Assembly: GCF_007830515.1 (NCBI RefSeq)
Contig: NZ_VLKT01000007.1
Coordinates: 62,001-126,000 of the forward strand
Length of the DNA stretch: 64,000 bases
From: Mesorhizobium tianshanense
Lineage (GTDB): Bacteria > Pseudomonadota > Alphaproteobacteria > Rhizobiales > Rhizobiaceae
Direction of reading: 5' to 3'
Under the pieces are notes generated by a model. The model was not told where the DNA came from and did no database searches. It worked only from the letters and a program-made list of their open reading frames with translations. Every line of letters begins with the position of its first letter. The first letter of the stretch is position 1. Shown piece by piece: positions 7,906-17,864 of the stretch. The translations under genes and the position numbers were made by a program.

Positions 7906-9423
7906 ATGTTTGGTAAAAGAGGCGGCGACGACAGCAGCCGGTTCAACCCGGAATTCCGTCAGCCAGCACCCGCGCCTGCCGCGCCGGCGGCAAACCCCGC
8001 GGAAACAACGGCGGTCCTTGCCAAGCCCGCGCCGCCGCCATCCGGCACGATTGGCGCGTTTGCTGCGCCGCCGCCCGTGCGCCGTGCGGTCGAGCCGCCG
8101 CCATTGGCGCCGGAGCCGAAAAAGCTCCAGCGTGAAAAGAGCGAAACCTACTACGACACCAAGAGCCAGGTCTTCTCTGCGTTGATCGATACGATCGACC
8201 TGTCGCAGCTTGCCAAGCTCGACCCCGAAAGCGCACGCGAGGAGATCCGCGATATCGTCAACGACATCATTGCGATCAAGAATTTCGCGATGTCGATCGC
8301 CGAGCAGGAAGAACTGCTCGAGGATATCTGCAATGACGTGCTGGGTTACGGGCCGCTGGAGCCGTTGCTCGCCCGCGACGAGATCGCCGACATCATGGTC
8401 AACGGTTCCAAGAACGTCTACATCGAGGTCAACGGCAAGGTCGAGCCGACCGGCATTCGTTTCCGCGACAATCAGCAGCTCCTCAACATCTGTCAGCGCA
8501 TCGTCAGCCAGGTTGGCCGCCGCGTCGATGAATCGAGCCCGATCTGCGACGCACGCCTTCCCGATGGTTCCCGCGTCAACGTCATCGCGCCGCCACTCGC
8601 CATCGACGGCACCGCGCTCACCATCCGCAAGTTCAAGAAGGACAAGCTGACGCTCGATCAGCTGGTCAAGTTCGGCGCCATTTCGCCGCAAGGCGCCGAG
8701 ATTCTCAAGATCATCAGCCGCGTCCGTTGCAACATCGTCATTTCAGGCGGTACCGGCTCGGGCAAGACGACGCTGCTCAATTGTCTGACCAACTATATCG
8801 ACCGCGAGGAACGCGTCATCACCTGCGAGGACTCGGCCGAGCTGCAATTGCAACAGCCGCATGTCGTGCGTCTGGAAACCCGCCCGCCCAACCTCGAGGG
8901 CGAAGGCGAGGTGACCATGCGCGATCTGGTCAAGAACTGCCTGCGCATGCGGCCCGAGCGCATCATCGTCGGTGAAGTGCGCGGACCTGAAGTGTTCGAT
9001 CTTCTGCAGGCGATGAACACCGGCCATGACGGCTCGATGGGCACGATCCACTCGAACAGCCCGCGCGAATGCCTGAACCGCATCGAATCGATGATCGCGA
9101 TGGGCGGCTATACGCTGCCGCAAAGAACCGTGCGTGAAATCGTGGTCGGTTCCGTGGACGTGATCATCCAGGCAGCACGCCTGCGCGACGGATCGCGGCG
9201 CATCACCCACATCACCGAGGTGATCGGAATGGAGGGCGACGTCGTCATCACGCAGGACATCGTCCTCTACAACATAAAAGGTGAGGACGCGAACGGCAGG
9301 CTGCTGGGCGAGCACGTGTCGACAGGCATTGGTCGCCCGCATTTCTGGGAGCGCGCCCGCTATTACGGTGAGGAACAGCGCCTCGCCAATGCGCTTGAGG
9401 CGATGGAGAAACGCGCTGACTGA
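7906..9423 (+). CDS. cpaF: Flp pilus assembly ATPase CpaF/TadA
   Basis: This 505-residue secretion ATPase of the GspE/VirB11 superfamily powers pilus assembly and retraction. A Pro/Ala-rich N-terminal tail (about residues 15-70) precedes the ATPase. The Walker A motif is [13 protein letters not shown] at about 281-293. The Asp box and His box regions follow ([33 protein letters not shown]), with Walker [21 protein letters not shown] in between. It acts on the cytoplasmic face with the TadB/TadC platform proteins encoded next. It is the best-conserved gene of the locus and the family call is secure. Confidence 0.97.
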   Translation: MFGKRGGDDSSRFNPEFRQPAPAPAAPAANPAETTAVLAKPAPPPSGTIGAFAAPPPVRRAVEPPPLAPEPKKLQREKSETYYDTKSQVFSALIDTIDLSQLAKLDPESAREEIRDIVNDIIAIKNFAMSIAEQEELLEDICNDVLGYGPLEPLLARDEIADIMVNGSKNVYIEVNGKVEPTGIRFRDNQQLLNICQRIVSQVGRRVDESSPICDARLPDGSRVNVIAPPLAIDGTALTIRKFKKDKLTLDQLVKFGAISPQGAEILKIISRVRCNIVISGGTGSGKTTLLNCLTNYIDREERVITCEDSAELQLQQPHVVRLETRPPNLEGEGEVTMRDLVKNCLRMRPERIIVGEVRGPEVFDLLQAMNTGHDGSMGTIHSNSPRECLNRIESMIAMGGYTLPQRTVREIVVGSVDVIIQAARLRDGSRRITHITEVIGMEGDVVITQDIVLYNIKGEDANGRLLGEHVSTGIGRPHFWERARYYGEEQRLANALEAMEKRAD

Positions 9424-9452
9424 TGCGTTTTGAGGCGTAGGGGCCAGGGTCG

Positions 9453-10466
9453 ATGTTCGGAATTGACGGCACTGTATTGGCATTCATAGTGCTCGCCGGC
9501 TTCAGCGCCGGCGCGGTCGCCTATGCTTTTCTGTTCAACCGGATCAGCACCGAGAAGCAGGTCGGCAGGCGGCTCGAGACGATCAAGACCGCAGAGACGG
9601 ATGGTGCCGTCGTCAAGGCCTCGCGTGATCGCGTGGCGGAAGCCACCAAGCGGCGCAAGTCGGTCCAGGATTCGCTGAAGGAGCTCGAACAGAAGCAGAA
9701 AACCAACCAGCGTGTCGTCAAGAAGCCGCCACTGAAGGCCCAGATCCGTCAGGCGGGCATGAAGGTCTCGCTCGAGCGCTTCTATCTCTACTCGGCCGTT
9801 TGCGGCGTTATCCTGACATTTCTTGCCTATTTCATCGGCGCACCGCCGCTTGTCTTGCCGGGTGTTCTGCTGGTCGGCGCCCTCGGCCTGCCACGCTGGT
9901 TCGTCTCGTTTTGCCGTGCTCGCCGGGTGAAGGCGTTCCTGAACGAATTTCCGAACGCGCTCGACATCATCGTGCGTGCTGTCAAATCCGGCCTCCCGCT
10001 GAACGACGCCATCCGCCTGATCGCCAACGAATCTCCCGAACCGGTCAAGACCGAGTTTCGCCGCATCGTCGATTCGCAGCAGATGGGCCTGTCGATCCCC
10101 GACGCCAGCCTCCGTATGGCCGAAACGATGCCATGCACGGAGGCGAGCTTCTTCGGCATCGTCATCCAGATCCAGTCACAGGCCGGCGGCAACCTTTCCG
10201 AGGCACTGGGCAATCTTTCGCGCGTGCTTCGCGACCGCAAGAAAATGAAGGCCAAGGTCCAGGCGCTGTCCATGGAGGCGAAGGCGTCCGCCGTGATCAT
10301 CGGCGCCTTGCCTTTCGTCGTCGCCTTTCTCGTCTACCTGACAAGCCCGAACTACATCATGCCATTGTTCACCACCAGCGTCGGCAATCTGATCCTCGGT
10401 TGTTCAGCGGTCTGGATGTCGATCGGCATCCTGGTGATGCGCAAGATGATGAACTTCGAGGTTTAG
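9453..10466 (+). CDS. tadB: Type II secretion system F family protein TadB
   Basis: This 337-residue inner-membrane platform protein starts with one membrane helix (VLAFIVLAGFSAGAVAYAFLF). A cytoplasmic, basic stretch follows at about 35-90, then two helices around 110-150. The T2SSF domain contains FPNALDIIVRAVKSGLPLNDAIRLIANE and GGNLSEALGNLSRVLRDRKKM, and two C-terminal helices close the protein. It interacts with CpaF and TadC. The gene lies 29 bp behind cpaF and 12 bp ahead of tadC, in a continuous operon. Confidence 0.95.
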   Translation: MFGIDGTVLAFIVLAGFSAGAVAYAFLFNRISTEKQVGRRLETIKTAETDGAVVKASRDRVAEATKRRKSVQDSLKELEQKQKTNQRVVKKPPLKAQIRQAGMKVSLERFYLYSAVCGVILTFLAYFIGAPPLVLPGVLLVGALGLPRWFVSFCRARRVKAFLNEFPNALDIIVRAVKSGLPLNDAIRLIANESPEPVKTEFRRIVDSQQMGLSIPDASLRMAETMPCTEASFFGIVIQIQSQAGGNLSEALGNLSRVLRDRKKMKAKVQALSMEAKASAVIIGALPFVVAFLVYLTSPNYIMPLFTTSVGNLILGCSAVWMSIGILVMRKMMNFEV

Positions 10467-10478
10467 GACTCAGATGGC

Positions 10479-11495
10479 ATGACCGACCAAGTCATCAAAA
10501 CCCTTACGGATCCGGCATTCCTGATTGCCTTGCTGGTCGCCATCGCGGTGTTTGCGACCGTCTTCACGCTGCTGCCGGCCTTTGGCGGAAACCAGCTCAA
10601 GGCGCGCATGAAATCCGTGGCGCTGGAGCGTGACGAACTGCGCGCCAAGCAGCGTGCGCGGCTTGCCGTCGAGGCCGATCGCCGCCGCAAGGGCCTGCGC
10701 GAGGAACAGTCGATAGGCATGCGCAATATTGTCGACCGGCTGGACCTGAGGCGCGCCTTGGCCGATGAAGGCACGTTGCAGAAACTCAAAGTGGCGGGGT
10801 TCCGCGGGCAGAATCCGCTGACGCGGTTCCTTTTCTTCCGTCTTGTCCTGCCCTTTGTCGGCTTCGCGCTGGCCGCGATGTATATGTTCGTGCTCGGAGG
10901 ATTGTCCGAGCAGCCGCCTCTCATCAAATTGTTCGTCTGCGTCGTTGTCGCCTATGCGGGTTTTTACGCGCCGGTGCTCTATGTCAACAACCGCGCCACC
11001 AAGCGCAAGCAGTCGATCCAGATGGCGTGGCCGGACGCGCTCGATCTGATGCTGATCTGCGTCGAATCCGGCATGTCGGTGGAGGCGGCGTTTCGTAAGG
11101 TCGCGGACGAGATCGGCTCGCAATCGGTGGCACTTGCGGAAGAATTCATCCTGACCAATGCTGAACTTTCCTACTTGCAGGAACGCAAACAGGCTTACGA
11201 GAACCTTGCAAGCCGCACCGGCCTGGAGTCGGTCAAGTCGGTGTCGCAGGCGCTGGTCCAGGCCGAGCGCTATGGCACGCCGGTGGCGCACGCGCTGCGC
11301 GTGCTTGCCGGCGAAAGCCGCGACATGCGCATGAACGTCGCCGAGAAGAAAGCAGCGGCCTTGCCGCCGAAGCTCACCGTGCCGATGATCCTGTTCTTCC
11401 TGCCCGTGCTGTTCGCCATCATTCTGGGGCCTGCAGGCATCCAGGTGAGCCAGCGCGGCATCTTCGGCGACCAGTCGAGCTCCAGCAGCCAGTAG
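10479..11495 (+). CDS. tadC: Type II secretion system F family protein TadC
   Basis: This 338-residue paralogue and partner of TadB has an N-terminal membrane helix (IALLVAIAVFATVFTLLPAF) and a basic cytoplasmic stretch with two more helices at about 115-165. The T2SSF core holds WPDALDLMLICVESGMSVEAAFRKVADE and ALVQAERYGTPVAHALRVLAGESRD. The final helix (MILFFLPVLFAIILGPAG) is typical. It is the last gene of the plus-strand operon, and a long hairpin follows directly. Confidence 0.95.
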   Translation: MTDQVIKTLTDPAFLIALLVAIAVFATVFTLLPAFGGNQLKARMKSVALERDELRAKQRARLAVEADRRRKGLREEQSIGMRNIVDRLDLRRALADEGTLQKLKVAGFRGQNPLTRFLFFRLVLPFVGFALAAMYMFVLGGLSEQPPLIKLFVCVVVAYAGFYAPVLYVNNRATKRKQSIQMAWPDALDLMLICVESGMSVEAAFRKVADEIGSQSVALAEEFILTNAELSYLQERKQAYENLASRTGLESVKSVSQALVQAERYGTPVAHALRVLAGESRDMRMNVAEKKAAALPPKLTVPMILFFLPVLFAIILGPAGIQVSQRGIFGDQSSSSSQ

Positions 11496-11513
11496 CCTCG
11501 CCAAGGCGGCAAT

Positions 11514-11559
11514 AAATGCCAAAAGCCGCGGTGCTGATGCAGCGCGGCTTTTGGCATTT
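11514..11559. terminator. Bidirectional terminator between tadC and the TPR gene
   Basis: A perfect 17-bp stem (11514-11530 paired with 11543-11559, AAATGCCAAAAGCCGCG and its complement) with a 12-nt loop lies between convergent genes. The A-tract and T-tract sit within the stem, so it can terminate transcription from both sides. Confidence 0.88.
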
Positions 11560-11591
11560 CCGGCATATCGAATGAGAAATGGGTGGGGCGG

Positions 11592-12413
11592 TCAGTTGGT
11601 GGCAGGCTTTGCCTTGTCCTGGTCCTTGAGCTGGCTCCAGGCGTTCTGCTGGGCGAGCATTTGGCGAAGGTAAGCCACGTTCGCCTGCGCCTGTTCGGCC
11701 GAGAGCTCCTGCGAGGCGATCTTCTCGGCCTCGTCGAAGCGGCCCTGCAGGCCGACGATCAGCGCCAGGTTCTGGCGGACGCGGCTGTCGGCATTCGGCT
11801 GCTGGGCGGCCGAGCGCATATAGGTCTCTGCCGTGCGCAGATCGCCTTCCAACAGGTAGGACATGCCGAGATTGGAAAGGATCGAGGGTTCGTTCGGCTT
11901 GAGGTCCAGCGCCTTGCGGTAATTCTTGCGCGCTTCGTCTTTCTGGCCGAGCTGGTCGAGAATCGCGGCTTCCGCCGACACCAGCTTCCAGTCGGGATAT
12001 TCCGGCGTCTGCGCGCGGCGCACCGCGTCGAGCGCCGGCTCGAACTGGCCGTTGGCGGCGAGCGCCTTGCCATAGGCGGCGAGCACGTCGCGGTCCTTCG
12101 GCAGGGCGATCGCCAGCTTGCGCATCACGGCGAGCGACTGATCGGCGTCGCCATCCATCTGCAGCGCCGCTGCATAGTTTGTCGCGATCCGCTTGTCGTT
12201 CGGATTCTTGGCATAGGACTGACCGAGCGCGATCGTCGCGTTGTGCAACTCGCCGGCCGACATGGTTTCCAGCGGCTTGCCGCTGGTGCGAGAGATAGAG
12301 CCGGTCGTCAACTTGCTGGTCCCGCAGCCGGCAACGCTGGCCGCGAGAGCCATCGTGAACGCCGTGGTGATCAGCTGCTTTCCCCTGGCGTTCATCATGC
12401 GTTTGATCGACAT
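11592..12413 (-). CDS. tadD: TadD-like tetratricopeptide lipoprotein
   Basis: This 273-residue protein has a lipoprotein signal (ALAASVAGCGTSKL) and then tandem TPR units, for example NDKRIATNYAAALQMDGDAD, DWKLVSAEAAILDQLGQKDEA and NEPSILSNLGMSYLLEGDL. TadD proteins are TPR lipoproteins thought to assist secretin assembly. The position immediately downstream of tadC, in opposite orientation, supports this role. The ATG at 12413 has a GGAGG box about 11 bp upstream; the frame extends further to 12455 without gaining a better signal. It faces tadC across a strong hairpin and would be transcribed separately. Confidence 0.85.
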   Translation of the reverse strand: MSIKRMMNARGKQLITTAFTMALAASVAGCGTSKLTTGSISRTSGKPLETMSAGELHNATIALGQSYAKNPNDKRIATNYAAALQMDGDADQSLAVMRKLAIALPKDRDVLAAYGKALAANGQFEPALDAVRRAQTPEYPDWKLVSAEAAILDQLGQKDEARKNYRKALDLKPNEPSILSNLGMSYLLEGDLRTAETYMRSAAQQPNADSRVRQNLALIVGLQGRFDEAEKIASQELSAEQAQANVAYLRQMLAQQNAWSQLKDQDKAKPATN

Positions 12414-12532
12414 CGGCACCGGATCCTCCAGTAGGCGTAGCCATTGAACGGCCATCTTCCCTCCCGCAGAAATATTCTGTTAACCCTAACGGATAGTTAA
12501 GAAACGCCGACTCGGATGCCGGAGACCACTGA

Positions 12533-13897
12533 ATGCCTGTCGAACTCGTCGAGAAAAAACTGAAGACCGCGCTGCCGGTCCATCTGGTGGCGAAGGACAG
12601 ACTGGAGGCGGCAGGCTTGGCGTCGTCCACGCTCGCCTGGGCCAGGGCCAACGGCTTCTCCGGCGAGGCGGGCAGGACGCTGGTCGTGCCTGGCGAAAAC
12701 GGTGCGGTTGCCGGGGCACTGTTTGGCATGGGCGACAGCGAAGGCGCGCTTGTTATCGGCGCGCTGGCGAGAGCCTTGCCGGAAGGCGACTGGCATTTCG
12801 CCTCGGCGCCCGCCGAACCGGAGCTCGCGGCCATCGCACTGGCGCTCGGCGGCTATGTTTTCACCCGCTACGGCAAGAAACCCGGCAAGGCGCTACGTTT
12901 TTCGCTGCCGTCCGGCGCCGGCGCGGCGCGTGTTCGTAGCATCGCCGATGGCGTCTTCCTGACGCGCGATCTGATCAACACGCCGACCAGCGACATGGGA
13001 CCGGACGAGCTGGAGAAGGCAGTGCGGACCGTGGCCAAAAAGCACAAGGCCGAAATGTCGGTGACCAGGGGCGACGATCTGCTCAAGAAGAATTTCCCGA
13101 TGATCCATGCGGTCGGCCGCGCATCGGTCGGCGCGCCGCGTCTGGTCGACATGACATGGGGGCCGAAGAACGCCCCGAAAGTGACGCTGGTCGGCAAGGG
13201 CGTCTGCTTCGACACGGGCGGTCTCGACATCAAGCCGTCCTCGGGCATGCTTTTGATGAAGAAGGACATGGGCGGCGCCGCCAACGTCCTGGGCCTCGCT
13301 TCCATGATCATGGCCGCCGGGCTGAAGGTCCGGCTGCGTGTGCTGATCCCGGCAGTCGAGAATTCGATTGCCGGCAACGCCTTCCGGCCCGGCGACGTGC
13401 TGGTGAGCCGCAAGGGCATCACCGTCGAGATCGGCAACACCGACGCCGAGGGTCGGCTGGTGCTGGCGGATGCCTTGGCGCTCGCCGATGACGACGAGCC
13501 GCAACTGCTGATCGACATGGCGACCTTGACGGGGGCTGCTCGCGTCGCGCTCGGCCCCGACCTGCCGCCTTTCTACACCGGCGACGAAGCGTTGGCGTCC
13601 GATCTGACTGCGGCTTCCGCCGCGATTGAGGACCCGCTGTGGCGCATGCCGCTATGGCGGCCCTATGACGCAAAACTGTCCTCCAAGATCGCCGACATCA
13701 ACAACGTCACGTCGGACGGGTTTGCCGGCTCGATTACTGCAGCGCTGTTCCTGAAGCGATTCGTCGAGAAGACCGCCGCCTGGGCACATTTCGACATCTT
13801 CGCCTGGAACCCGTCCGATCGTCCGCATGGACTGGCTGGTGGCGAGGCGCAAGGCATCCGGACATTGGAGCGGGTCATCTCGAACCGCTACGCCTGA
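12533..13897 (+). CDS. Leucyl aminopeptidase family protein (M17)
   Basis: This 454-residue cytosolic metallo-aminopeptidase removes N-terminal residues during peptide turnover. The C-terminal M17 catalytic domain begins around residue 160. It shows GKGVCFDTGGLDIKPSSGM with the metal-binding Lys/Asp, MKKDMGGAANVLG, and the signature NTDAEGRLVLADAL at about 300-313. The N-terminal domain is diverged, as is usual for the short PepA-like proteins of rhizobia. It has no signal peptide. It lies just after the pilus locus and is probably unrelated to it; the downstream MarR and NlpC/P60 genes run in the same direction. Confidence 0.93.
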   Translation: MPVELVEKKLKTALPVHLVAKDRLEAAGLASSTLAWARANGFSGEAGRTLVVPGENGAVAGALFGMGDSEGALVIGALARALPEGDWHFASAPAEPELAAIALALGGYVFTRYGKKPGKALRFSLPSGAGAARVRSIADGVFLTRDLINTPTSDMGPDELEKAVRTVAKKHKAEMSVTRGDDLLKKNFPMIHAVGRASVGAPRLVDMTWGPKNAPKVTLVGKGVCFDTGGLDIKPSSGMLLMKKDMGGAANVLGLASMIMAAGLKVRLRVLIPAVENSIAGNAFRPGDVLVSRKGITVEIGNTDAEGRLVLADALALADDDEPQLLIDMATLTGAARVALGPDLPPFYTGDEALASDLTAASAAIEDPLWRMPLWRPYDAKLSSKIADINNVTSDGFAGSITAALFLKRFVEKTAAWAHFDIFAWNPSDRPHGLAGGEAQGIRTLERVISNRYA

Positions 13898-13966
13898 AGT
13901 TCCGAGGCACCACGACAGGCTCAGGACTGAAACGGAACCGAAACAATTTGCCGTCATGCTGGCCGG

Positions 13967-14317
13967 ATGTCGATTTCGATGCGCCCGAGCCAGGCTTTGC
14001 GACTGTGGCAGCAGGTGATGCTGTCCCAGGTGCGCGACGACGCGCCGGACCTCACCATGCGCCAGACGGCGATCCTGTTCACCATCTATCTCGACCCGCC
14101 GCCGCATACGGTGCGCGGGCTCGCCGCCCGGCTCAATGTCACCAAGCCGGTGATCACACGCGCGCTCGACACGATGGGAGCGCTGAAGCTGGTGTCGCGT
14201 CATCGCGACGAACTCGACAAGCGCAACGTGCTGATCAAGCGTACCGTCGAGGGCGCGCTCTTTGTCGAGCGCTTCGGCGATGTTATCATCGCCAAAGCCC
14301 AGGAATTGCCCATCTGA
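13967..14317 (+). CDS. MarR-type winged-helix transcriptional regulator
   Basis: This 116-residue protein contains the MarR fold. A dimerisation helix comes first (ALRLWQQVMLSQVRDD). A winged helix-turn-helix follows with TVRGLAARLNVTKPVITRALDTMGALKLVSR as the recognition region, then a basic wing (RDELDKRNVLIKRTVEG). It is shorter than typical MarR proteins of about 140 residues because the C-terminal dimer helix is brief. It sits between the aminopeptidase and the NlpC/P60 gene, which starts 31 bp after its stop. Ligand and targets cannot be told. Confidence 0.82.
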   Translation: MSISMRPSQALRLWQQVMLSQVRDDAPDLTMRQTAILFTIYLDPPPHTVRGLAARLNVTKPVITRALDTMGALKLVSRHRDELDKRNVLIKRTVEGALFVERFGDVIIAKAQELPI

Positions 14318-14347
14318 CCGAACCGCCCTTCTGAACGAGTTGCCGAT

Positions 14348-15208
14348 TTGACCGCCAGGGATGCCCGCCTTCACGCCTTCCGTTCCGATCTCGCTGACGC
14401 CAGGTTGAAAGGCGAGGTCGCCGCCGACCGCTTCGTCGCCGGCCGGCCAGCGCGTATCGCCGCTTTCATCGCCGATGTCCGCAAGGCGCCGCGCCCGGAT
14501 GCCGGCGTCAACACGCAAGCCCTGTTCGGCGACGACGTCCTCGTCTTCGAGGACGCGGAAGGCTGGGCCTGGATCCAGGCCGAGGGCGACGGCTATGTCG
14601 GCTATGTCGCTGACACCGCGTTGGGCGGACGGGACCATGCGCCGACCCACATCGTCTCGGTGCCGCGCACCTTCCTCTATCCCGGACCGGATTTGCGGTT
14701 CCCGGTGAGTGGGCAACTGTCGATGGGATCCGCGGTGACGGTGACGAACGCCGCCGAAACACGCGGCACGCATTATGCGTTGCTGTCGTCCGGCGAGGCG
14801 CTCATATCGGGCCATTTGAGGTCTATCGCCGAGGCTGCCCCTGACTATGTCACGGTCGCGGAGACGTTCCTCGGCACACCCTATCTGTGGGGCGGCACTT
14901 CCGGTTTCGGCATCGATTGTTCCGGTCTCGTGCAACTGGCGATGCGCATGGCCGGCAGGCAAGTGCTGCGCGATACCGACATGCAGGCGACGACCATCGG
15001 TGAGCCGCTCGACCCGGGGCCGGAATTGGTCGGGTTGCGGCGTGGCGACTTGGTGTTCTGGAAAGGCCATGTCGCGATCATGACCGACGCAAAGACCATG
15101 ATCCACGCCAACGGCCACACCATGCTGGTGTCGCGTGAGGGGCTCAAGGAAGCCGTCGCCCGCATCGGCTATCTCTATGGCGGGCCGACGGGGTTTCGGC
15201 GGCCGTAG
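14348..15208 (+). CDS. NlpC/P60 family peptidoglycan hydrolase with SH3-like domains
   Basis: This 286-residue protein ends in an NlpC/P60 cysteine peptidase domain. The catalytic Cys is in FGIDCSGLVQLAMRMAG at about residues 191-206, and the His is in WKGHVAIMTD at about 239-248, followed by MIHANGHTMLVS. Two SH3-like wall-binding segments precede it (about 45-145, DDVLVFEDAEGWAWIQAEGDGYVGYV). Such enzymes cleave the D-Glu/diamino acid bond in peptidoglycan stems. The start appears to be TTG at 14348, since no ATG or GTG fits without cutting into the first domain. No signal peptide is visible, so it may act on imported wall peptides in the cytoplasm. Confidence 0.88.
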   Translation: MTARDARLHAFRSDLADARLKGEVAADRFVAGRPARIAAFIADVRKAPRPDAGVNTQALFGDDVLVFEDAEGWAWIQAEGDGYVGYVADTALGGRDHAPTHIVSVPRTFLYPGPDLRFPVSGQLSMGSAVTVTNAAETRGTHYALLSSGEALISGHLRSIAEAAPDYVTVAETFLGTPYLWGGTSGFGIDCSGLVQLAMRMAGRQVLRDTDMQATTIGEPLDPGPELVGLRRGDLVFWKGHVAIMTDAKTMIHANGHTMLVSREGLKEAVARIGYLYGGPTGFRRP

Positions 15209-15219
15209 CGCGAGAGCGG

Positions 15220-15240
15220 TCCTTCTTCAAGGGAGAAGGA
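15220..15240. repeat. Small hairpin between the NlpC/P60 and helicase genes
   Basis: TCCTTCT at 15220-15226 and AGAAGGA at 15234-15240 form a 7-bp stem around a 7-nt loop. The sequence resembles the purine/pyrimidine-rich intergenic palindromes that are common in Mesorhizobium genomes. It may be a repeat-family member or a weak terminator. Confidence 0.4.
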
Positions 15241-15283
15241 AGGCGCTCGATCACCTTTTGTTCCGATTCTTCTTGGCGATTGC

Positions 15284-17842
15284 GTGCCGTCGCGCTACCT
15301 CTGGCGCGTGACAGAGCAGCCGCGCCTTACCGAACAGAATGCCGCCGTGCACTTGCCCGAGCCATTCGTCAAATGGTTCGCGGAAAGAGGCTGGTCGCCG
15401 CGCGCCCATCAGGTCGAATTGCTGGCGACCGTCCAAGACAGGCAGTCGGTCTTGCTGATCGCGCCGACCGGCGCCGGCAAGACGCTGGCCGGGTTCTTGC
15501 CCTCGTTGACCGAGCTGGCAGGCCGGCCAAGGAGAAGGCCGGGGCAGGCGCATCGCGGCATCCACACACTCTACATCTCGCCGCTGAAGGCGCTGGCCGT
15601 CGACATCGAGCGCAATCTCGGCAAGCCGGTGGAAGAGATCGGCCTGCCTGTTACCATCGAGACGCGCACCGGCGACACGCCCGCGCATAAACGCCAGCGG
15701 CAAAAGCTGGTGCCGCCCGACATCCTCCTGACCACGCCCGAGCAACTGGCGCTGCTGATCGCGGCACCCGACGCCAGGCGTTTCTTCGAGGATATGCGCT
15801 ATGTCGTGCTCGATGAGTTGCACTCGCTGGTGACCTCGAAGCGCGGACATCTCCTGGCGCTTGGGCTGGCCCGGTTACGCAGCTTCGTGCCAGATCTGCA
15901 GACGATAGGCCTGTCGGCGACGGTCGCCGAGCCCGACGAATTGCGCCGCTGGCTGCTCGGCCAGAATCCACCCGAAATCTCAACAAAGCCCGCTATGGCC
16001 AGTCTGATCACTGTCGCCGGCGGTGCCAAACCCGACATCTCCATCCTCGACTCGGAACAGCACGTGCCGTGGTCCGGACACTCGGCTCGCTACGCCATTC
16101 CCGAAATCTACGAGGCGATCAAGCGCCATCGCACGACGCTCCTGTTCGTCAACACCCGCAGCCAGGCAGAGCTGCTGTTCCAGGAACTGTGGCGGGCAAA
16201 CGAGGACTCACTGCCGATCGCCTTGCATCACGGTTCGCTCGATGTCGGCCAGCGCCGGCGGGTGGAAAAGGCGATGGGCGAGAATGCGCTGCGCGCCATT
16301 GTCGCCACCTCGACGCTCGATCTCGGCATCGACTGGGGCGACGTCGACTTAGTCGTGCACGTCGGCGCGCCGAAAGGCGCAAGCCGGCTGGCGCAGCGCA
16401 TCGGCCGCGCCAACCACCGCATGGACGAGCCATCCAAGGCGATCCTGATCCCCGCCAACCGCTTCGAGGTGCTGGAATGCCGAGCGGCGCTCGACGCCAA
16501 CTATCTCGGGGCGCAGGACACGCCGCCGCTGATCGATGGCGCGCTCGACGTGCTGTCGCAGCACGTACTAGGCAGCGCCTGCGCGGCACCGTTCGACGCC
16601 GACCTTCTGTTCGAGGAAGTGCGGAGTGCCGCGCCCTATGCCAGATTGGAACGCGGCACCTTCGACCGTGTCGTCGACTTCGTCGCAACCGGCGGCTACG
16701 CGCTCAAGAGTTATGAGCGCTACGCTCGTATTCGAAAGACGAATGACGGGATGTGGCGCGTCTCGCACCCGCGCATCGCCCAGCAGTACCGGCTGAATGT
16801 CGGCACCATCGTGGAAATGCCGGAGCTGAACGTGCGCTATGTCAGGCAAGGGCGTGGCCTTGCCGGGCGGGGTGGCCCGGTGCTCGGCAAGATCGAGGAG
16901 TATTTCGCCGAGACGCTGCGCCCCGGCGACAGTTTTTTATTTGCCGGCAAAGTTCTTCGTTTCGAGGGTATCCGGGAGAACGAGTGCGTCGTCTCCAATG
17001 GTGCCGGCGCCAACATCATCGTGCCGTCCTATGCCGGTGGCAAATTCCCGCTGTCGACCTATCTCGCCGACCAGGTGCGCGGAATGCTGGCCGATTCCAA
17101 TCGCTGGCAGGCGCTGCCCGAACAGGTGGCCGACTGGCTGAGATTGCAGAAAGAAAAGTCGGTGCTGCCGAAGCGCGGCGACCTGCTGGTCGAGACCTTT
17201 CCACGCGGCAACCGGCACTACATGGTCGCCTATCCATTCGAAGGACGGCTGGCGCACCAGACGCTCGGTATGCTTTTGACGCGGCGGCTGGAGCGGGTGG
17301 GTGCGCGGCCGCTCGGCTTTGTCGCCACCGATTACTCACTGGCCGTCTGGGCGCTGGACGACATGGCGTCGCTGTTCAAGGCCCGGAAGCCCTCGCTGGC
17401 TGCCTTGTTCGACGAGGACATGCTGGGCGACGATCTAGAAGCCTGGCTGAACGACAGCTGGATGCTGAAGCGCACCTTCCGCACCTGCGCGGTAATCGCA
17501 GGACTGATCGAGAAGCGCTTCCCAGGGCAGGAGAAGAGCGGGCGGCAAGTGACGGTCTCGGCCGATCTGATCTACGATGTGCTGCGCAGTCACGAGCCTG
17601 ACCATATCCTGCTGCAGGCGACGCGGACGGATGCCGCGGCCGGCCTGCTTGATGTCAGCAGACTTGCCGAGATGCTCTCGCGTGTCCGCGGTCGAATCGT
17701 GCATAAGCACCTTGAGCAGATTTCGCCGCTCGCCGTGCCGATCATGCTGGAGATCGGCAAGGAATCGGTGAACGGTGCCGCCAACGAGACGCTGCTGATG
17801 GAAGCGGCTGATCTGGTCGAGGAGGCCATGGGCCGAGGATGA
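15284..17842 (+). CDS. Ligase-associated DNA damage response DEXH-box helicase (Lhr-like)
   Basis: This 852-residue superfamily 2 helicase has Walker A APTGAGKTLAGFLPSL at about residues 60-75, the DELH box (VVLDELHSLVTSKRGH), motif III LSATV, and the C-terminal motifs TSTLDLGIDWGDVDLVVHVG and QRIGRANHR. A long Lhr-type C-terminal region follows. In many bacteria this helicase is encoded with a metallophosphoesterase (PdeM) and an ATP-dependent ligase plus an exonuclease. Here PdeM follows directly, but no ligase gene is in the window. The start is GTG at 15284, or a second in-frame GTG at 15308; no ATG is available. The role in DNA repair is known from the family only. Confidence 0.94.
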   Translation: MPSRYLWRVTEQPRLTEQNAAVHLPEPFVKWFAERGWSPRAHQVELLATVQDRQSVLLIAPTGAGKTLAGFLPSLTELAGRPRRRPGQAHRGIHTLYISPLKALAVDIERNLGKPVEEIGLPVTIETRTGDTPAHKRQRQKLVPPDILLTTPEQLALLIAAPDARRFFEDMRYVVLDELHSLVTSKRGHLLALGLARLRSFVPDLQTIGLSATVAEPDELRRWLLGQNPPEISTKPAMASLITVAGGAKPDISILDSEQHVPWSGHSARYAIPEIYEAIKRHRTTLLFVNTRSQAELLFQELWRANEDSLPIALHHGSLDVGQRRRVEKAMGENALRAIVATSTLDLGIDWGDVDLVVHVGAPKGASRLAQRIGRANHRMDEPSKAILIPANRFEVLECRAALDANYLGAQDTPPLIDGALDVLSQHVLGSACAAPFDADLLFEEVRSAAPYARLERGTFDRVVDFVATGGYALKSYERYARIRKTNDGMWRVSHPRIAQQYRLNVGTIVEMPELNVRYVRQGRGLAGRGGPVLGKIEEYFAETLRPGDSFLFAGKVLRFEGIRENECVVSNGAGANIIVPSYAGGKFPLSTYLADQVRGMLADSNRWQALPEQVADWLRLQKEKSVLPKRGDLLVETFPRGNRHYMVAYPFEGRLAHQTLGMLLTRRLERVGARPLGFVATDYSLAVWALDDMASLFKARKPSLAALFDEDMLGDDLEAWLNDSWMLKRTFRTCAVIAGLIEKRFPGQEKSGRQVTVSADLIYDVLRSHEPDHILLQATRTDAAAGLLDVSRLAEMLSRVRGRIVHKHLEQISPLAVPIMLEIGKESVNGAANETLLMEAADLVEEAMGRG

Positions 17843-17864
17843 CCAATTGGGAGTGACGAGGGGG

